DNA from: Caballeronia glebae
GTDB taxonomy: Bacteria > Pseudomonadota > Gammaproteobacteria > Burkholderiales > Burkholderiaceae
Direction: 5' to 3'
NCBI RefSeq assembly: GCF_001545035.1
Contig: NZ_FCOJ02000032.1
Location: 20,887-84,886 of the forward strand
Length of the DNA stretch: 64,000 nucleotides
A program made the position numbers and the translations under genes. Below are positions 1 to 8,145 of the stretch, in pieces. Positions within the stretch are counted from its first letter, which is position 1. Each line of letters starts with the position of its first letter. Below the pieces are notes generated by a model, which was not told the DNA's origin, ran no database searches, and was given only the letters and a program-made list of their open reading frames with translations.

Positions 1-81
1 GGTGTATTCGAGTTCGGTCTTCGGATGCGGGGTCAGGCTCTGCAACGTCTCGTAGATGGCGCGGCGCTTCGTGGCGTTCAT
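1..81 (-). CDS. nth: Endonuclease III, N-terminal fragment (runs off window)
   Basis: Only the first 27 codons lie in the window. The translation from the ATG at 81 begins MNATKRRAIYETLQSL and continues to TPHPKTELEY, which matches the start of the Nth family (E. coli Nth has the same NPHPTTEL segment). Nth is a DNA glycosylase/AP lyase that removes oxidised pyrimidines. The gene starts 16 bases after the rsxB stop on the same strand, the rsxB-nth order seen in many proteobacteria, so the two are probably co-transcribed. The call is firm for so short a piece because both the motif and the neighbour agree. Confidence 0.85.
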   Translation of the reverse strand, partial: MNATKRRAIYETLQSLTPHPKTELEYT

Positions 82-97
82 GGTTCGATGTCCGTTC

Positions 98-961
98 TTA
101 CGCGGGTTTGTCGCCTTTATCGGGATGGGACGCGTTTGCGTCGTCCGCGAGGCCGAGACGGCGGCGGCGCGCTTCGGCTTCGTCGATCTGCGCCTGCACC
201 GCCGCGCTCACGTGATCCGTGTTTTTCGGACCCGCGCCGAGCTTCGTCATCTCTTCCTTCTTCTTGCGCGCGCGTTCGAGCGCGGCCTGAATGATCGCGC
301 GCTTCTTCGCTTCCGGATCGTCGCTCGCGGGCTGCGTTTGCTCGGCTTTCTGCGCCGGCTGTCCAGGTTGGGCCGATTGAGCCGCTTGGGTCGATTGAGC
401 CGCGCGCGCGGCCTGACGCGCGTTCGCCCGTGCTTCCGCCGCCGCGCGTTCGCGTTCGAGACGCGCGAGGCGCCGGTCGTGCCGGGCGCGCGCGGCATCG
501 GCTTCGTCCTGACTCCAGGCATCCCAGCCGGTGCGCTCGCCGGTTACGGGCACCATCGCGATGCAATCGACCGGGCAGGGCGGCACGCACAGATCGCAGC
601 CCGTGCACAGTTCGGCGATGACGGTATGCATCTGCTTCGCCGCGCCGACGATCGCATCGACCGGACACGCCTGCATGCACAGCGTGCAGCCGATGCATAC
701 GTTCTCGTCGATCACCGCGACGGGGCGCGCGCGTTCCACGCCATGCGTCGTATCGAGCGGAATATCGGGCTTGCCGAGCAGCGCAGCCAGACGCGCGACG
801 CCTTGTGCGCCGCCCGGCGGGCACTGGTTGTAGTTCGCCTCGCCCGCGGCGATGGCCTCGGCGTAGGGCCGGCAGGCGGGATAGCCGCACTTGGTGCATT
901 GCGTCTGCGGCAGCAGGTCTTCGATGCGCGCGGCGAGCGTCTTGGGAGAGATTGCGGTCAC
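98..961 (-). CDS. rsxB: RsxB/RnfB-type iron-sulfur electron-transport protein
   Basis: About 287 residues from a GTG start at 961. The N-terminus carries the RnfB 4Fe-4S motif CTKCGYPACRPYAEAI (near residues 22-37) with a fourth Cys in NYNQCPPGG. Two ferredoxin motifs follow, CIGCTLCMQACP and CTGCDLCVPPCP, then an Ala/Arg/Glu-rich charged helix and a Lys-rich tail. I chose GTG because the family N-terminus (short, then RIEDLLPQTQC) begins there; an upstream ATG at 1066 would add 35 unconserved residues and neither start has a clear ribosome site. There is no N-terminal membrane anchor and no other Rnf subunit in view, as expected for the stand-alone betaproteobacterial form. Probable role: electron transfer connected with SoxR reduction or nearby redox enzymes such as the Fe-S protein Nth; this role is inferred. 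Confidence 0.9.
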   Translation of the reverse strand: MTAISPKTLAARIEDLLPQTQCTKCGYPACRPYAEAIAAGEANYNQCPPGGAQGVARLAALLGKPDIPLDTTHGVERARPVAVIDENVCIGCTLCMQACPVDAIVGAAKQMHTVIAELCTGCDLCVPPCPVDCIAMVPVTGERTGWDAWSQDEADAARARHDRRLARLERERAAAEARANARQAARAAQSTQAAQSAQPGQPAQKAEQTQPASDDPEAKKRAIIQAALERARKKKEEMTKLGAGPKNTDHVSAAVQAQIDEAEARRRRLGLADDANASHPDKGDKPA

Positions 962-1342
962 GAGGGATTGCGATGATGCCTTGGGGACTGTCGCAGCGTG
1001 GGCGAAGAACGTGGCTGTGATCACGCGGTGCGCTTCGAATTGCGAAGAAAACGCTTCGGCGTCCACGACGAACCAACACGCTGCCTGTTTGGTGCGCGTC
1101 CCGTTTAGTGGGCGCGCGCTCGGCTTTGTTCGACATTATCGCCGAAGTCGTCAACGGTCGTGTCGAATGGCTTTCAATCCTAATTGCCAATGTCCTTCGA
1201 TGTGCGCATAATCAAAGCGCTTTTTCGTTTGACCGCAGGACGGAGTTTCCCAATAACCCTGGGCAGCGCCCGTTCACGTCATGTACCCCAACGCGGGCCG
1301 CGTGACGCTAATCCGGCAACGCGGCTCCCGAATCATGCCACC
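962..1342. other. Divergent intergenic region, rsxB / tetR
   Basis: About 380 bases between the GTG of rsxB and the ATG of the TetR gene. It must hold both promoters. I see no strong sigma70 consensus, no convincing palindromic operator and no open frame that looks coding. The stretch around 1180-1260 is locally more A+T-rich and is the likeliest place for the tetR promoter. Confidence 0.5.
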
Positions 1343-1975
1343 ATGAATCAGCCGAAAATCAAAAGAGATCCTGAAGGCACCCGGCGCCGTATTTTGCTTG
1401 CTGCCGCAGAAGAGTTTGCGGCCGGAGGCTTGTTCGGCGCCCGCGTCGATCAAATTGCGCGCCGGGCGGAGACCAATGAACGCATGCTCTATTACTACTT
1501 CGGTAGCAAGGAGCAGTTATTCACCGCCGTGCTCGAACATGCGCTTTCCGCGCTCGTCGATGCCGAACGCACGCTCGAACTCGACGGTGTCGCGCCAATC
1601 GAAGCGATGACACGTCTGGCGCATTTCGTCTGGGATTACTACCGGGATCATCCAGAGTTGCTGCGCCTCATCAATAACGAGAATTTGCACGAGGCGAGAT
1701 ATATCAAAGGATCGAATCGGATACGCGAACTCATTTCGCCGATCGTCACGACGCTCACGGCCATTCTCGATCGTGGCCAGAAAGCAGGATTATTTCGCAC
1801 CGACGTCGATCCGCTCAAGTTCTACATCATCCTGTCGGGGCTCGGCTATTACATCGTCTCGAACCGCTTCACGCTGGAGGCGACTTTCGGGCTCGATTTC
1901 AGCGAGCAGACACAGCGCGAGCAGATCGTGCGGATGAATACCGAGTTGCTGCTTGCGTTCCTGACGCGCCGCTGA
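1343..1975 (+). CDS. TetR/AcrR family transcriptional regulator
   Basis: 210 residues from the ATG at 1343. The N-terminal domain has the TetR pattern: TRRRILLAAAEEFAAGG, then the helix-turn-helix region GARVDQIARRAETNERMLYYYFGSKEQLF (about residues 32-60, recognition helix ending in YYYFGSKEQL). The C-terminal ligand domain contains many aromatic residues (FVWDYYRDHPELL, FYIILSGLGYYIVSNRF) and resembles regulators with a TetR_C_6/RutR-like fold, but the ligand cannot be told. A longer frame opens at 1184, but its extra 53 residues look non-coding. The gene ends convergently with phaZ and shares a bidirectional terminator with it. Its target is unknown; divergent rsxB is one candidate. Confidence 0.85.
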   Translation: MNQPKIKRDPEGTRRRILLAAAEEFAAGGLFGARVDQIARRAETNERMLYYYFGSKEQLFTAVLEHALSALVDAERTLELDGVAPIEAMTRLAHFVWDYYRDHPELLRLINNENLHEARYIKGSNRIRELISPIVTTLTAILDRGQKAGLFRTDVDPLKFYIILSGLGYYIVSNRFTLEATFGLDFSEQTQREQIVRMNTELLLAFLTRR

Positions 1976-2006
1976 TTCAGCGCGCTCGCGCACGGGACGT
2001 CCCAAG

Positions 2007-2043
2007 AAAAACGTCGCGCCTTTTGCAAGGCGCGACGTTTTTG
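2007..2043. terminator. Bidirectional Rho-independent terminator between tetR and phaZ
   Basis: Stem AAAACGTCGCGCC / GGCGCGACGTTTTT around a TTTTGCAA loop, with T-runs on both strands. It sits between the tetR stop (1975) and the phaZ stop (2080), so it can end both convergent transcripts. Confidence 0.85.
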
Positions 2044-2079
2044 TTTGCCGCTATGGAATCGGTCCCGGCGCGTTCGCGC

Positions 2080-3351
2080 TTACGCGGGCACCGCTTCGGT
2101 CTTCGGCGTCTTGTCGTGTTCGAGAATGAACTCGCGCAATTGCGGATACACCATCGTGCGCCAGCGGCGGCCCGAGAAGATGCCGTAGTGGCCGGCTTTT
2201 TCCGCCGTGAAATGGCGCTTGTGCTTCGCCGGAATGCCGGTGCAGAGATCGTGCGCGGCGCGCGTCTGACCGCTGCCGGAGATGTCGTCGAGCTCGCCTT
2301 CGATCGTGAAGAGCGCGGTGTGCTTGATGTCTTCCGGACGCACGAGTTCGTCGTTGACTTCCCACGTGCCTTCGGCGAGCCGGAATTCCTGGAACACGAT
2401 GCGGATCGTTTCGAGGTAGTACTCGGCTGCCATGTCGAGCACGGCGTTGTATTCGTCGTAGAAACGGCGATGTTGCTCGGCGTCGTCATCGTCGCCGCGC
2501 AGCAGATTTTGATAGAAGTCCCAATGGGCCGTGAGATGGCGCTCAGGATTCATCGCGACGAAGCCGGCGTGCTGCAGGAAGCCCGGATAGACCTTGCGTC
2601 CCACGCCGGGATAATTCGCCGGCACCGTGTAGATGACGTTGTTCTCGAACCACTCATACGAGTGCTCGTTCGCGAGCGAGTTGACGGAAGTCGGGCTGCG
2701 GCGCGCGTCGATCGGGCCGCCCATCATCGTCATCGTGCGCGGGGTGTCTTCGCCACGGCTCGCCATCAGCGAAATGGCCGCAAGCACCGGCACGGTCGGC
2801 TGACACACCGAGATCACGTGAAGATCCTTCGCGCCGATGTGACGGATGAACTCCTGGATGTATTCGACGTAGTCGTCCAGATGGAACGGACCGTTCTCGG
2901 TCGGAACCATGCGTGCGTCGATCCAGTCGGTGATGTACACCTTGTGGTCCTGCAGGAGCGTCTTCACCGTGTCGCGCAGAAGCGTCGAATGGTGGCCAGA
3001 GAGCGGCGCGCACACGAGCACGATCGGCTCGTTCTTCAGTTTGGTGACGGTGGCGCTGTCGTCCGCGAAGCGCTTGAAGCGCAGCAGGCGGCAGAACGGC
3101 TTCTCGACGACCGTCTGCTCGACGATCGGAATGTTGTGACCGTCCTTGACGATCTGATGAAGTTCGAACTCCGGCTTTTCATAGTCCTTGCCGAGCCGGT
3201 AAAGCAGCTCGTAACCCGCGGCGAGTCGGCTCGAACCAGGAACGTAGGCGAGCGGACTGGCCGGGTTGACAAACGACTTCGATGCTGCCTGGGCCCATGC
3301 TGTGAGGGGAGACAGCATGGCGCGTTGGAATTCGTGAATTTGATAGAGCAT
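2080..3351 (-). CDS. phaZ: Intracellular polyhydroxybutyrate depolymerase
   Basis: 423 residues from the ATG at 3351 (MLYQIHEFQRAMLSPLTAWA). This is the PhaZ family of intracellular PHB depolymerases that act on native amorphous granules in the cytoplasm. The nucleophile region is VISVCQPTVPVLAA with Cys at residue 183, which is the active-site Cys of the Ralstonia PhaZ1 type rather than a Ser lipase box. Asp and His of the triad are probably in the C-terminal half (TIEGELDDISGSGQT and EKAGHYGIFSGRRW). A longer frame extends to 3519, but MLYQ is the family start. It frees 3-hydroxybutyrate oligomers when carbon is short. Upstream on the same strand is a GH15 sugar hydrolase. A possible regulator site is listed at 3593. 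Confidence 0.95.
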   Translation of the reverse strand: MLYQIHEFQRAMLSPLTAWAQAASKSFVNPASPLAYVPGSSRLAAGYELLYRLGKDYEKPEFELHQIVKDGHNIPIVEQTVVEKPFCRLLRFKRFADDSATVTKLKNEPIVLVCAPLSGHHSTLLRDTVKTLLQDHKVYITDWIDARMVPTENGPFHLDDYVEYIQEFIRHIGAKDLHVISVCQPTVPVLAAISLMASRGEDTPRTMTMMGGPIDARRSPTSVNSLANEHSYEWFENNVIYTVPANYPGVGRKVYPGFLQHAGFVAMNPERHLTAHWDFYQNLLRGDDDDAEQHRRFYDEYNAVLDMAAEYYLETIRIVFQEFRLAEGTWEVNDELVRPEDIKHTALFTIEGELDDISGSGQTRAAHDLCTGIPAKHKRHFTAEKAGHYGIFSGRRWRTMVYPQLREFILEHDKTPKTEAVPA

Positions 3352-3705
3352 GGTTGCCCCAGTAACTCCGGTGGAAACCGGTACGCCCGTTGATCCCGGC
3401 AAAGTTCCGGCGATGAACTTCAACGGCATTCGATGATCCCCGGCGGCGCGGCGGGCTGTCGCCTTGCTGCCGGGGCACGTTCTTACCTGCGATGTTTCCG
3501 CGTGCCTGTCGTGTGCCACCTGCGCGTTATCGACTCAGGCCGGATCGGCCTTGAGTCGCGGCAATATTTTCCGCGCATTAAACATTCAATTCAACCGGTC
3601 GGTTTAAATTGCCTGTCTAGAAACAACACATTCTTCGATCTTACTTTTTGTGCGTTGCAGCAATATTACCGTTAAAACGCCTGTTTCGCCAAACAAAACA
3701 GAGAT
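3352..3705. other. phaZ upstream region, A+T-rich, with dyad
   Basis: About 350 bases between the GH15 stop and the phaZ start, both genes on the minus strand. The part from 3560 to 3700 is strikingly A+T-rich for this genome, which fits a promoter and regulator-binding zone. It contains the dyad at 3593-3604 and, near 3650-3665, the sequence TGCGTTGCAGCAA, which is reminiscent of TGC-rich PhaR sites; that comparison is weak. A 170-base stretch directly before phaZ would be a long 5' leader. I see no gene here. Confidence 0.45.
3593..3604. promoter_or_regulatory. Inverted repeat AACCGGTCGGTT, possible TetR-type operator
   Basis: Arms AACCG and CGGTT around GT, in the A+T-rich phaZ upstream region. 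ACCGACCGGT-type dyads are common operators of TetR-family repressors. It lies about 240 bases upstream of the phaZ start. The assignment is inference only. Confidence 0.3.
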
Positions 3706-5580
3706 TTAAGTCTTTCCTGCATCTGCGTCGACGGCGTCGTGGGCTTCCGTTTCGGCATGATTTTCCGAACCGGACGGCTGGCCGACCGCCTTCGCCATCT
3801 CCTCCTCGTGTCGTATCAGGTTCATCCCGGTGTGCACCAAAGCCACGTGGGTGAAGGCCTGCGGGAAATTCCCGACCATCCGCTTCGCCACCGTGTCGTA
3901 CTCCTCGGCCAGCAGCCCGACGTCGTTCGCGAGACCGACGAGGCGCTCGAACATCTGGTGCGCATCGTCGATGCGGCCCTGAAGCGCCAGATTGTCGACC
4001 AGCCAGAAGCTACAAGCTAAAAATGTGCCTTCCCCGGGCGGCAGTCCGTCCGCGACTTCGGCGGTGTGATAACGCTTGACCAGTCCATCGTGCGTCAAAT
4101 CGGTCTCGATCGCATGTACGGTTCCGGTCACTCGCGGATCTTTTGGCGGCAAAAATCCGAGCAACGGGATGAGCAGCAGGCTCGCGTCGAGCGCATCGCT
4201 GCCGTATGCCTGCGTGAAGGAGTTGAGTTCCGGATTCCAGCTCTTCTTCAACACCTCGGCGCGGATGCGCGCGCGCATCTCGCGCCAGTGGTCGATCGGA
4301 CCAGGCAGCTCGAACGTTTCCGCCGATTTGATCGCGCGGTCGTATGCGACCCACGCCATCACCTTCGAGAACGTGAAGTGTTGCTTTCCGCCGCGCACTT
4401 CCCAGATACCTTCGTCGGGTTGCTCCCAGATCGTGTCGAGGTGTTGCAGCATGGCGCACTGAATGGACCACGCGGTTTCGTCGCTCTGCAGGCCGCCAAC
4501 GCGCGCGAGGTGCAGCGCGTTCATCACTTCGCCGTAGACGTCGAGCTGCAACTGATCGACCGCGCCATTGCCGACGCGCACCGGCGCCGCGCCCTCGTAG
4601 CCCGGCAGCCACGGGACCTCCCATTCGGGCAGGCGGCGCTCGCCCGCGATGCCGTACATGATCTGAATCTGCGACGGCGACCCCGCCATCACGCGGCCTA
4701 GCCACGCCCGCCATGCGCGGGCTTCGTCGTAGTAGCCGCCGCGCATCATCGCGAGCAGCGTGATGGTCGCATCGCGCAGCCAGCAGTAGCGGTAATCCCA
4801 GTTGCGCGTGCCGCCGAGTTGCTCCGGGAGCGAGGTCGTCGGCGCGGCGACGATGCCGCCCGTCGGCTCATACGCGAGCGCCTTGAGCGTGATGAGCGAG
4901 CGGCGGATCGCGCTCGCCCAGCGGCCGTTGAGCTTGCTTTGCCCGGACCACTCGCGCCAGTGGTTTTCGGTGCGCGCGAGTTGCGTATGCGGGTCCGACG
5001 CGTGCGGCAAACGCAGATGCGACTGCGAGTAGCACAGCGAGAAGGGCACGCGCTCACCCGCGTTCACATCGAAGCAGGCGGTCGTGTGCATGTTCTCGCC
5101 GACGAGATCGACGGGCGTGCGCAGCACCGCGAGATCCGGTCCGGCGATCGCGCGGATGCCGCTGTCGTCGGGCAGGCGGCTGACCCAGGGCACGGCCGAG
5201 CCGTAATCGAAGCGCAGCACGAGTTCCATCTTCATGCGCACCGTGCCGCGACGGCCGATCACGATGCGCACCAATTCTGAATGGCCGTTGCGCGAAGGCA
5301 TGAAATCAACGATGGTCACGGCCCCTTGCGGCGTCTCGAAATCGGTTTCGAGGACCAGCGTGTCTTCGCGATAGCGGCGCGTGATGACGGGCGACTCGCC
5401 GTCGGGCATGTCTGGCGCGATGAGCCATCGGCCGTGCTCGGGCGTGCCGAGCAGCGCGGCGAAGCAAGCGCCGGAGTCGAAGCGCGGCCAACAGAGCCAA
5501 TCGACGGAGCCGTAGCGGGAAATGAGGGCTGCGGTGTGGCCGTCGCCGACCATCGCATAGTCTTCGATCAGTGCTGGCAT
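3706..5580 (-). CDS. Glycoside hydrolase family 15 protein (glucoamylase/trehalase-like)
   Basis: 624 residues from ATG at 5580 (MPALIEDYAMVGDGHTAALI), preceded by AGGAAGA. The layout is typical of bacterial GH15: an N-terminal beta-sandwich (about 1-230) followed by an alpha/alpha barrel. Diagnostic segments are RNWDYRYCWLRDA (about 258-272) and the late GEGTFLACSFWLVDN (about 515-530), which holds one catalytic Glu. The protein has no signal peptide, so it should be cytoplasmic. Bacterial relatives act as alpha,alpha-trehalases or oligosaccharide glucosidases; the substrate cannot be fixed here. It lies upstream of phaZ on the same strand, a plausible storage-carbon neighbourhood. The C-terminal 30 residues (ENHAETEAHDAVDADAGKT) are acidic and probably disordered. 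Confidence 0.88.
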   Translation of the reverse strand: MPALIEDYAMVGDGHTAALISRYGSVDWLCWPRFDSGACFAALLGTPEHGRWLIAPDMPDGESPVITRRYREDTLVLETDFETPQGAVTIVDFMPSRNGHSELVRIVIGRRGTVRMKMELVLRFDYGSAVPWVSRLPDDSGIRAIAGPDLAVLRTPVDLVGENMHTTACFDVNAGERVPFSLCYSQSHLRLPHASDPHTQLARTENHWREWSGQSKLNGRWASAIRRSLITLKALAYEPTGGIVAAPTTSLPEQLGGTRNWDYRYCWLRDATITLLAMMRGGYYDEARAWRAWLGRVMAGSPSQIQIMYGIAGERRLPEWEVPWLPGYEGAAPVRVGNGAVDQLQLDVYGEVMNALHLARVGGLQSDETAWSIQCAMLQHLDTIWEQPDEGIWEVRGGKQHFTFSKVMAWVAYDRAIKSAETFELPGPIDHWREMRARIRAEVLKKSWNPELNSFTQAYGSDALDASLLLIPLLGFLPPKDPRVTGTVHAIETDLTHDGLVKRYHTAEVADGLPPGEGTFLACSFWLVDNLALQGRIDDAHQMFERLVGLANDVGLLAEEYDTVAKRMVGNFPQAFTHVALVHTGMNLIRHEEEMAKAVGQPSGSENHAETEAHDAVDADAGKT

Positions 5581-6054
5581 AAGCGAACATCTTCCTGCTG
5601 GCGGCGCAGGCCGAATTGAAACGCGCCGCGGGTTGAGCAACAGATTCGGGACGAGCGCGCGCCCGGGCGAAGCGCGGCGTCGTCGTCACTAAGGCGACGC
5701 ACGCCACGCATGCTTTCTGGCCGCATTCTGCCGCAATCGTTCGCGATGAGCAGAAAACCGGGCCGCGCGCAATCGACGCACGACGGCCAGTGCAACGGCG
5801 GCCGCGTCGCGTTGGCGGAAAAGCACTAGCGAACCGCCGATCGCGCCGTTGAAAAATTATTCGACTGATGTTTAGATTAAAGTTTCCTGAAAGGCATCAG
5901 CGCTTGCATCGGCCCGTTGTTCGCGGCGCTGAAACTTTGTCACCTTTCATTTGTCTTTCAGCATGTTCCCGGTCGTCTCGCGCGCGGGCCATGCAGTCGC
6001 TTCGCGCCGCGTCCCTTCCGGTTTTCAACGTAGCGTTTCGAGGAACAGAATCCC
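5581..6054. other. Intergenic region upstream of GH15 and the 82-aa gene
   Basis: About 470 bases between divergent genes. An A+T-rich block at 5848-5890 contains a TTGAAA (5849-5854) that could serve as a -35 for the plus-strand gene at 6055, but the matching -10 is poor. Nothing else is recognisable; the open frames here do not look coding. Confidence 0.4.
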
Positions 6055-6303
6055 ATGCTCTATCCGTCGAAAGCTGACTGCATCGCCGTACTTTCCGCCG
6101 CGAGCCGCGTGTCGGACGCCGAAATGCTCCTCGCGCTCGATCACAAACGTCTCGGCCTGTCTCGCAATGCGATGGAAACCGCCGCCGTGTTTCTCACCGA
6201 GCGCGGCTGTTTCAACCGCTACACCTTCGGCGCGGCTGGCGTATCGGTCGGTGCGCTGTCGCTCCAGGGACGCCTGCGTCTCGATCAACTCGCGAACGGC
6301 TGA
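6055..6303 (+). CDS. Small uncharacterised protein, 82 aa
   Basis: Translation begins MLYPSKADCIAVLSAASRVS and contains AEMLLALDHKRLGLSRNAMETAAVFLTERGCFNRYTFG. GAGGAA lies about ten bases before the ATG at 6055. It is soluble, with two Cys and no signal or membrane segment. The C-terminal GVSVGALSLQGRLRLDQLANG could be amphipathic. I do not recognise a family. The ribosome site and protein-like composition favour a real gene, but small-frame artefacts are possible in GC-rich DNA. Its neighbours (GH15 upstream divergent, DUF3096 downstream convergent) give no functional hint. Confidence 0.6.
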   Translation: MLYPSKADCIAVLSAASRVSDAEMLLALDHKRLGLSRNAMETAAVFLTERGCFNRYTFGAAGVSVGALSLQGRLRLDQLANG

Positions 6304-6459
6304 CTCAACCTGGATCACCGGCGCGGCCCGTCCGCGTGTTCTCCTTTCGTGACACTTTGCGCACGCACGCGGTTCGGCCCGCGCGCGTGCGCTCGCGCAT
6401 CCGTGTGCATGCGCGGAACCGCCGACGCGATCCGGCGTCACACGACAGTCGCGCGCCCG

Positions 6460-6612
6460 TCAGAAATGGGCCGATCCCATCCCGAACAGGCCGATCAGCC
6501 CGATCACGATCAGATAGATCGCCACGATGAAGTTCAGCAACCGCGGCATGATGAGAATGAGGATCCCGGCGATCAGGGAGATCAGCGGGCCGAGGCCTAG
6601 GTGAATAGTCAT
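6460..6612 (-). CDS. DUF3096-like small membrane protein, 50 aa
   Basis: From the ATG at 6612, preceded by a good AGGAG, the peptide begins MTIHLGLGPLISLIAGILIL and is almost entirely hydrophobic: two membrane helices (about 8-24 and 28-46) split by MPRLLNF. This matches the short two-helix DUF3096 proteins widespread in proteobacteria, whose role is unknown. A longer frame begins at 6750, but the Shine-Dalgarno sequence and family length support 6612. It diverges from the lactonase gene at 6771. Confidence 0.8.
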   Translation of the reverse strand: MTIHLGLGPLISLIAGILILIMPRLLNFIVAIYLIVIGLIGLFGMGSAHF

Positions 6613-6770
6613 CGCGGCAACTCCTGTTGTTGGTTCGAATCGTGTCGGTTGGCCCGTCGTGCGAGGTGTATCTTTTGGAGCGGAAATTGCTCCCGCCTTG
6701 GGCCTTGCGATGTTGGCGTATTCGCGCGTCGCCCCGATAACAAGCAACAAAGAGACGATGAGGAGGTTTC

Positions 6771-8087
6771 ATGCACCCGAGCCATCCCTGCGGCGCGAAT
6801 CCGCTGATGCCCGTCTTGCAAGACGCGCGCCCGATGCACGTCAGACCCATCGCGTGGGCTAAAAGTGTCGCGCTCATGCTGTCGCTGGCGGCGGCGCAGG
6901 CTTTCGCGCAGACGGCCGCCACGCCCGCGACGGCAGGCACGGCGAGCGATGCGGCCACCGCGCGAGCGGCCAGCGGCGAAGTCTACGATCTGCTCATCGG
7001 CACCTATACGGGCGGCGGCAAGAGCGAAGGCATCTATGTCTATCGCTTCGACACGGGCAGCGGCGAGTTGGCACGCGTCGCGTCGGCGCAGACGGTAAAC
7101 CCGTCGTATCTCGTCGTGAGCCGCGACCGTAATTACGTGTACGCAGTGAACGAATTGCCCGGCGACAACGGCCCGGCGACGCAACGCGGTGGCGTGAGCG
7201 CCTTTCGCTTCGATCGCGCGAGCGGCCAGTTGAGCTTTCTCAATCGCGTTTCGTCGGACGGCAACGATCCGTGTTATCTCTCCATCTCGCCCGACGGCAA
7301 ATATCTGCTTACCGCCAACTATTCCGTCGCGTCCAATCCGGGCGGCAGCTTCGCGGTCTTTCCGCTTTCCGCCGATGGCCACGTGGGCAGTTCGGTGCTG
7401 ACGGTGCATCACGAAGGCGGCGGACCGGTGAAGGGAAGGCAGGACAATTCGCATGTCCACTCGACCGTGTTCTCGCCCGACGGCAAGTATCTCTTCGCGC
7501 AGGATCTCGGCGTGGACAAGGTATTCGCGTATCGATACACGCCCGATCCGTCCGCATCGAGCCGCGGCCTCTTCGGTCCGACCGAAGCGCGTTACACGCC
7601 GATCAAGCCGGGCTCCGGGCCGCGTCATCTGATCTTCGACGCAAGCGGCAAACACGCTTATCTGACGACTGAGTTGAGTGCATCGGTGCTCGTGTTCGAT
7701 TATCGCGACGGCAACCTTACGCAAGTCCAGAGCGCATCGATCATCGCGCCGGGCTTCAGAGGCAAGATCGGCGGCGGCGCGATCCATCTCTCGCCGGACG
7801 GCCGGTTCCTGTACGTTACCAATCGCGGCGACGCGAACGAGCTCGTGCAGTTCGCGATCGATCCGGCGAACGGCCGTCTGAAGTTCGTCAAGCGCTATCC
7901 GACGCTCGGCAAGACGCCGCGCGAATTCGCGATCGATCCGACCGGGCGCTGGCTCGTCGTCGGCAATCAGGAGAGCGACAGCGCGTATTTCTTCCGCCGC
8001 AATCCGCAAACGGGCGAGCTTGCTTCGGACCCGAAGCGGCTGTCGATCGGCTCGCCAGTCGATTTCAAGTTCGTTTCGCCGTTGTAA
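6771..8087 (+). CDS. Exported lactonase-family (6-phosphogluconolactonase-like) beta-propeller protein
   Basis: 438 residues from the ATG at 6771 with a near-perfect AGGAGG at 6759-6765. An unusually long N-region precedes a hydrophobic signal core (VALMLSLAAAQAFA, about residues 34-47) with an AXA-type cleavage site, so the protein is probably periplasmic. The mature part shows repeated seven-bladed propeller motifs of the YbhE/lactonase family: YVYAVNEL, CYLSISPDGKYLLTANY, HSTVFSPDGKYLFAQDLG, GPRHLIFDASGKHAYLTTEL, HLSPDGRFLYVTNRG and FAIDPTGRWLVVGNQESD. A cytoplasmic 6-phosphogluconolactonase would not be exported, so the substrate may be another sugar lactone. A decayed pagP follows directly. 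Confidence 0.85.
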   Translation: MHPSHPCGANPLMPVLQDARPMHVRPIAWAKSVALMLSLAAAQAFAQTAATPATAGTASDAATARAASGEVYDLLIGTYTGGGKSEGIYVYRFDTGSGELARVASAQTVNPSYLVVSRDRNYVYAVNELPGDNGPATQRGGVSAFRFDRASGQLSFLNRVSSDGNDPCYLSISPDGKYLLTANYSVASNPGGSFAVFPLSADGHVGSSVLTVHHEGGGPVKGRQDNSHVHSTVFSPDGKYLFAQDLGVDKVFAYRYTPDPSASSRGLFGPTEARYTPIKPGSGPRHLIFDASGKHAYLTTELSASVLVFDYRDGNLTQVQSASIIAPGFRGKIGGGAIHLSPDGRFLYVTNRGDANELVQFAIDPANGRLKFVKRYPTLGKTPREFAIDPTGRWLVVGNQESDSAYFFRRNPQTGELASDPKRLSIGSPVDFKFVSPL

Positions 8088-8145
8088 ACCGTTGATTGCG
8101 GCGACCGGACCTGGCGACAAGCGATGTGATTACAAGCGCGACTGG

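Noticed and set aside
2023..3393. Plus-strand frame opposite phaZ
   Set aside because: phaZ has the conserved active-site Cys and family motifs; the opposite frame is a shadow.
8020..8145. Upstream part of the pagP frame as a real N-terminus
   Set aside because: It overlaps the lactonase coding region in another frame, has no signal peptide and shows no similarity to PagP.
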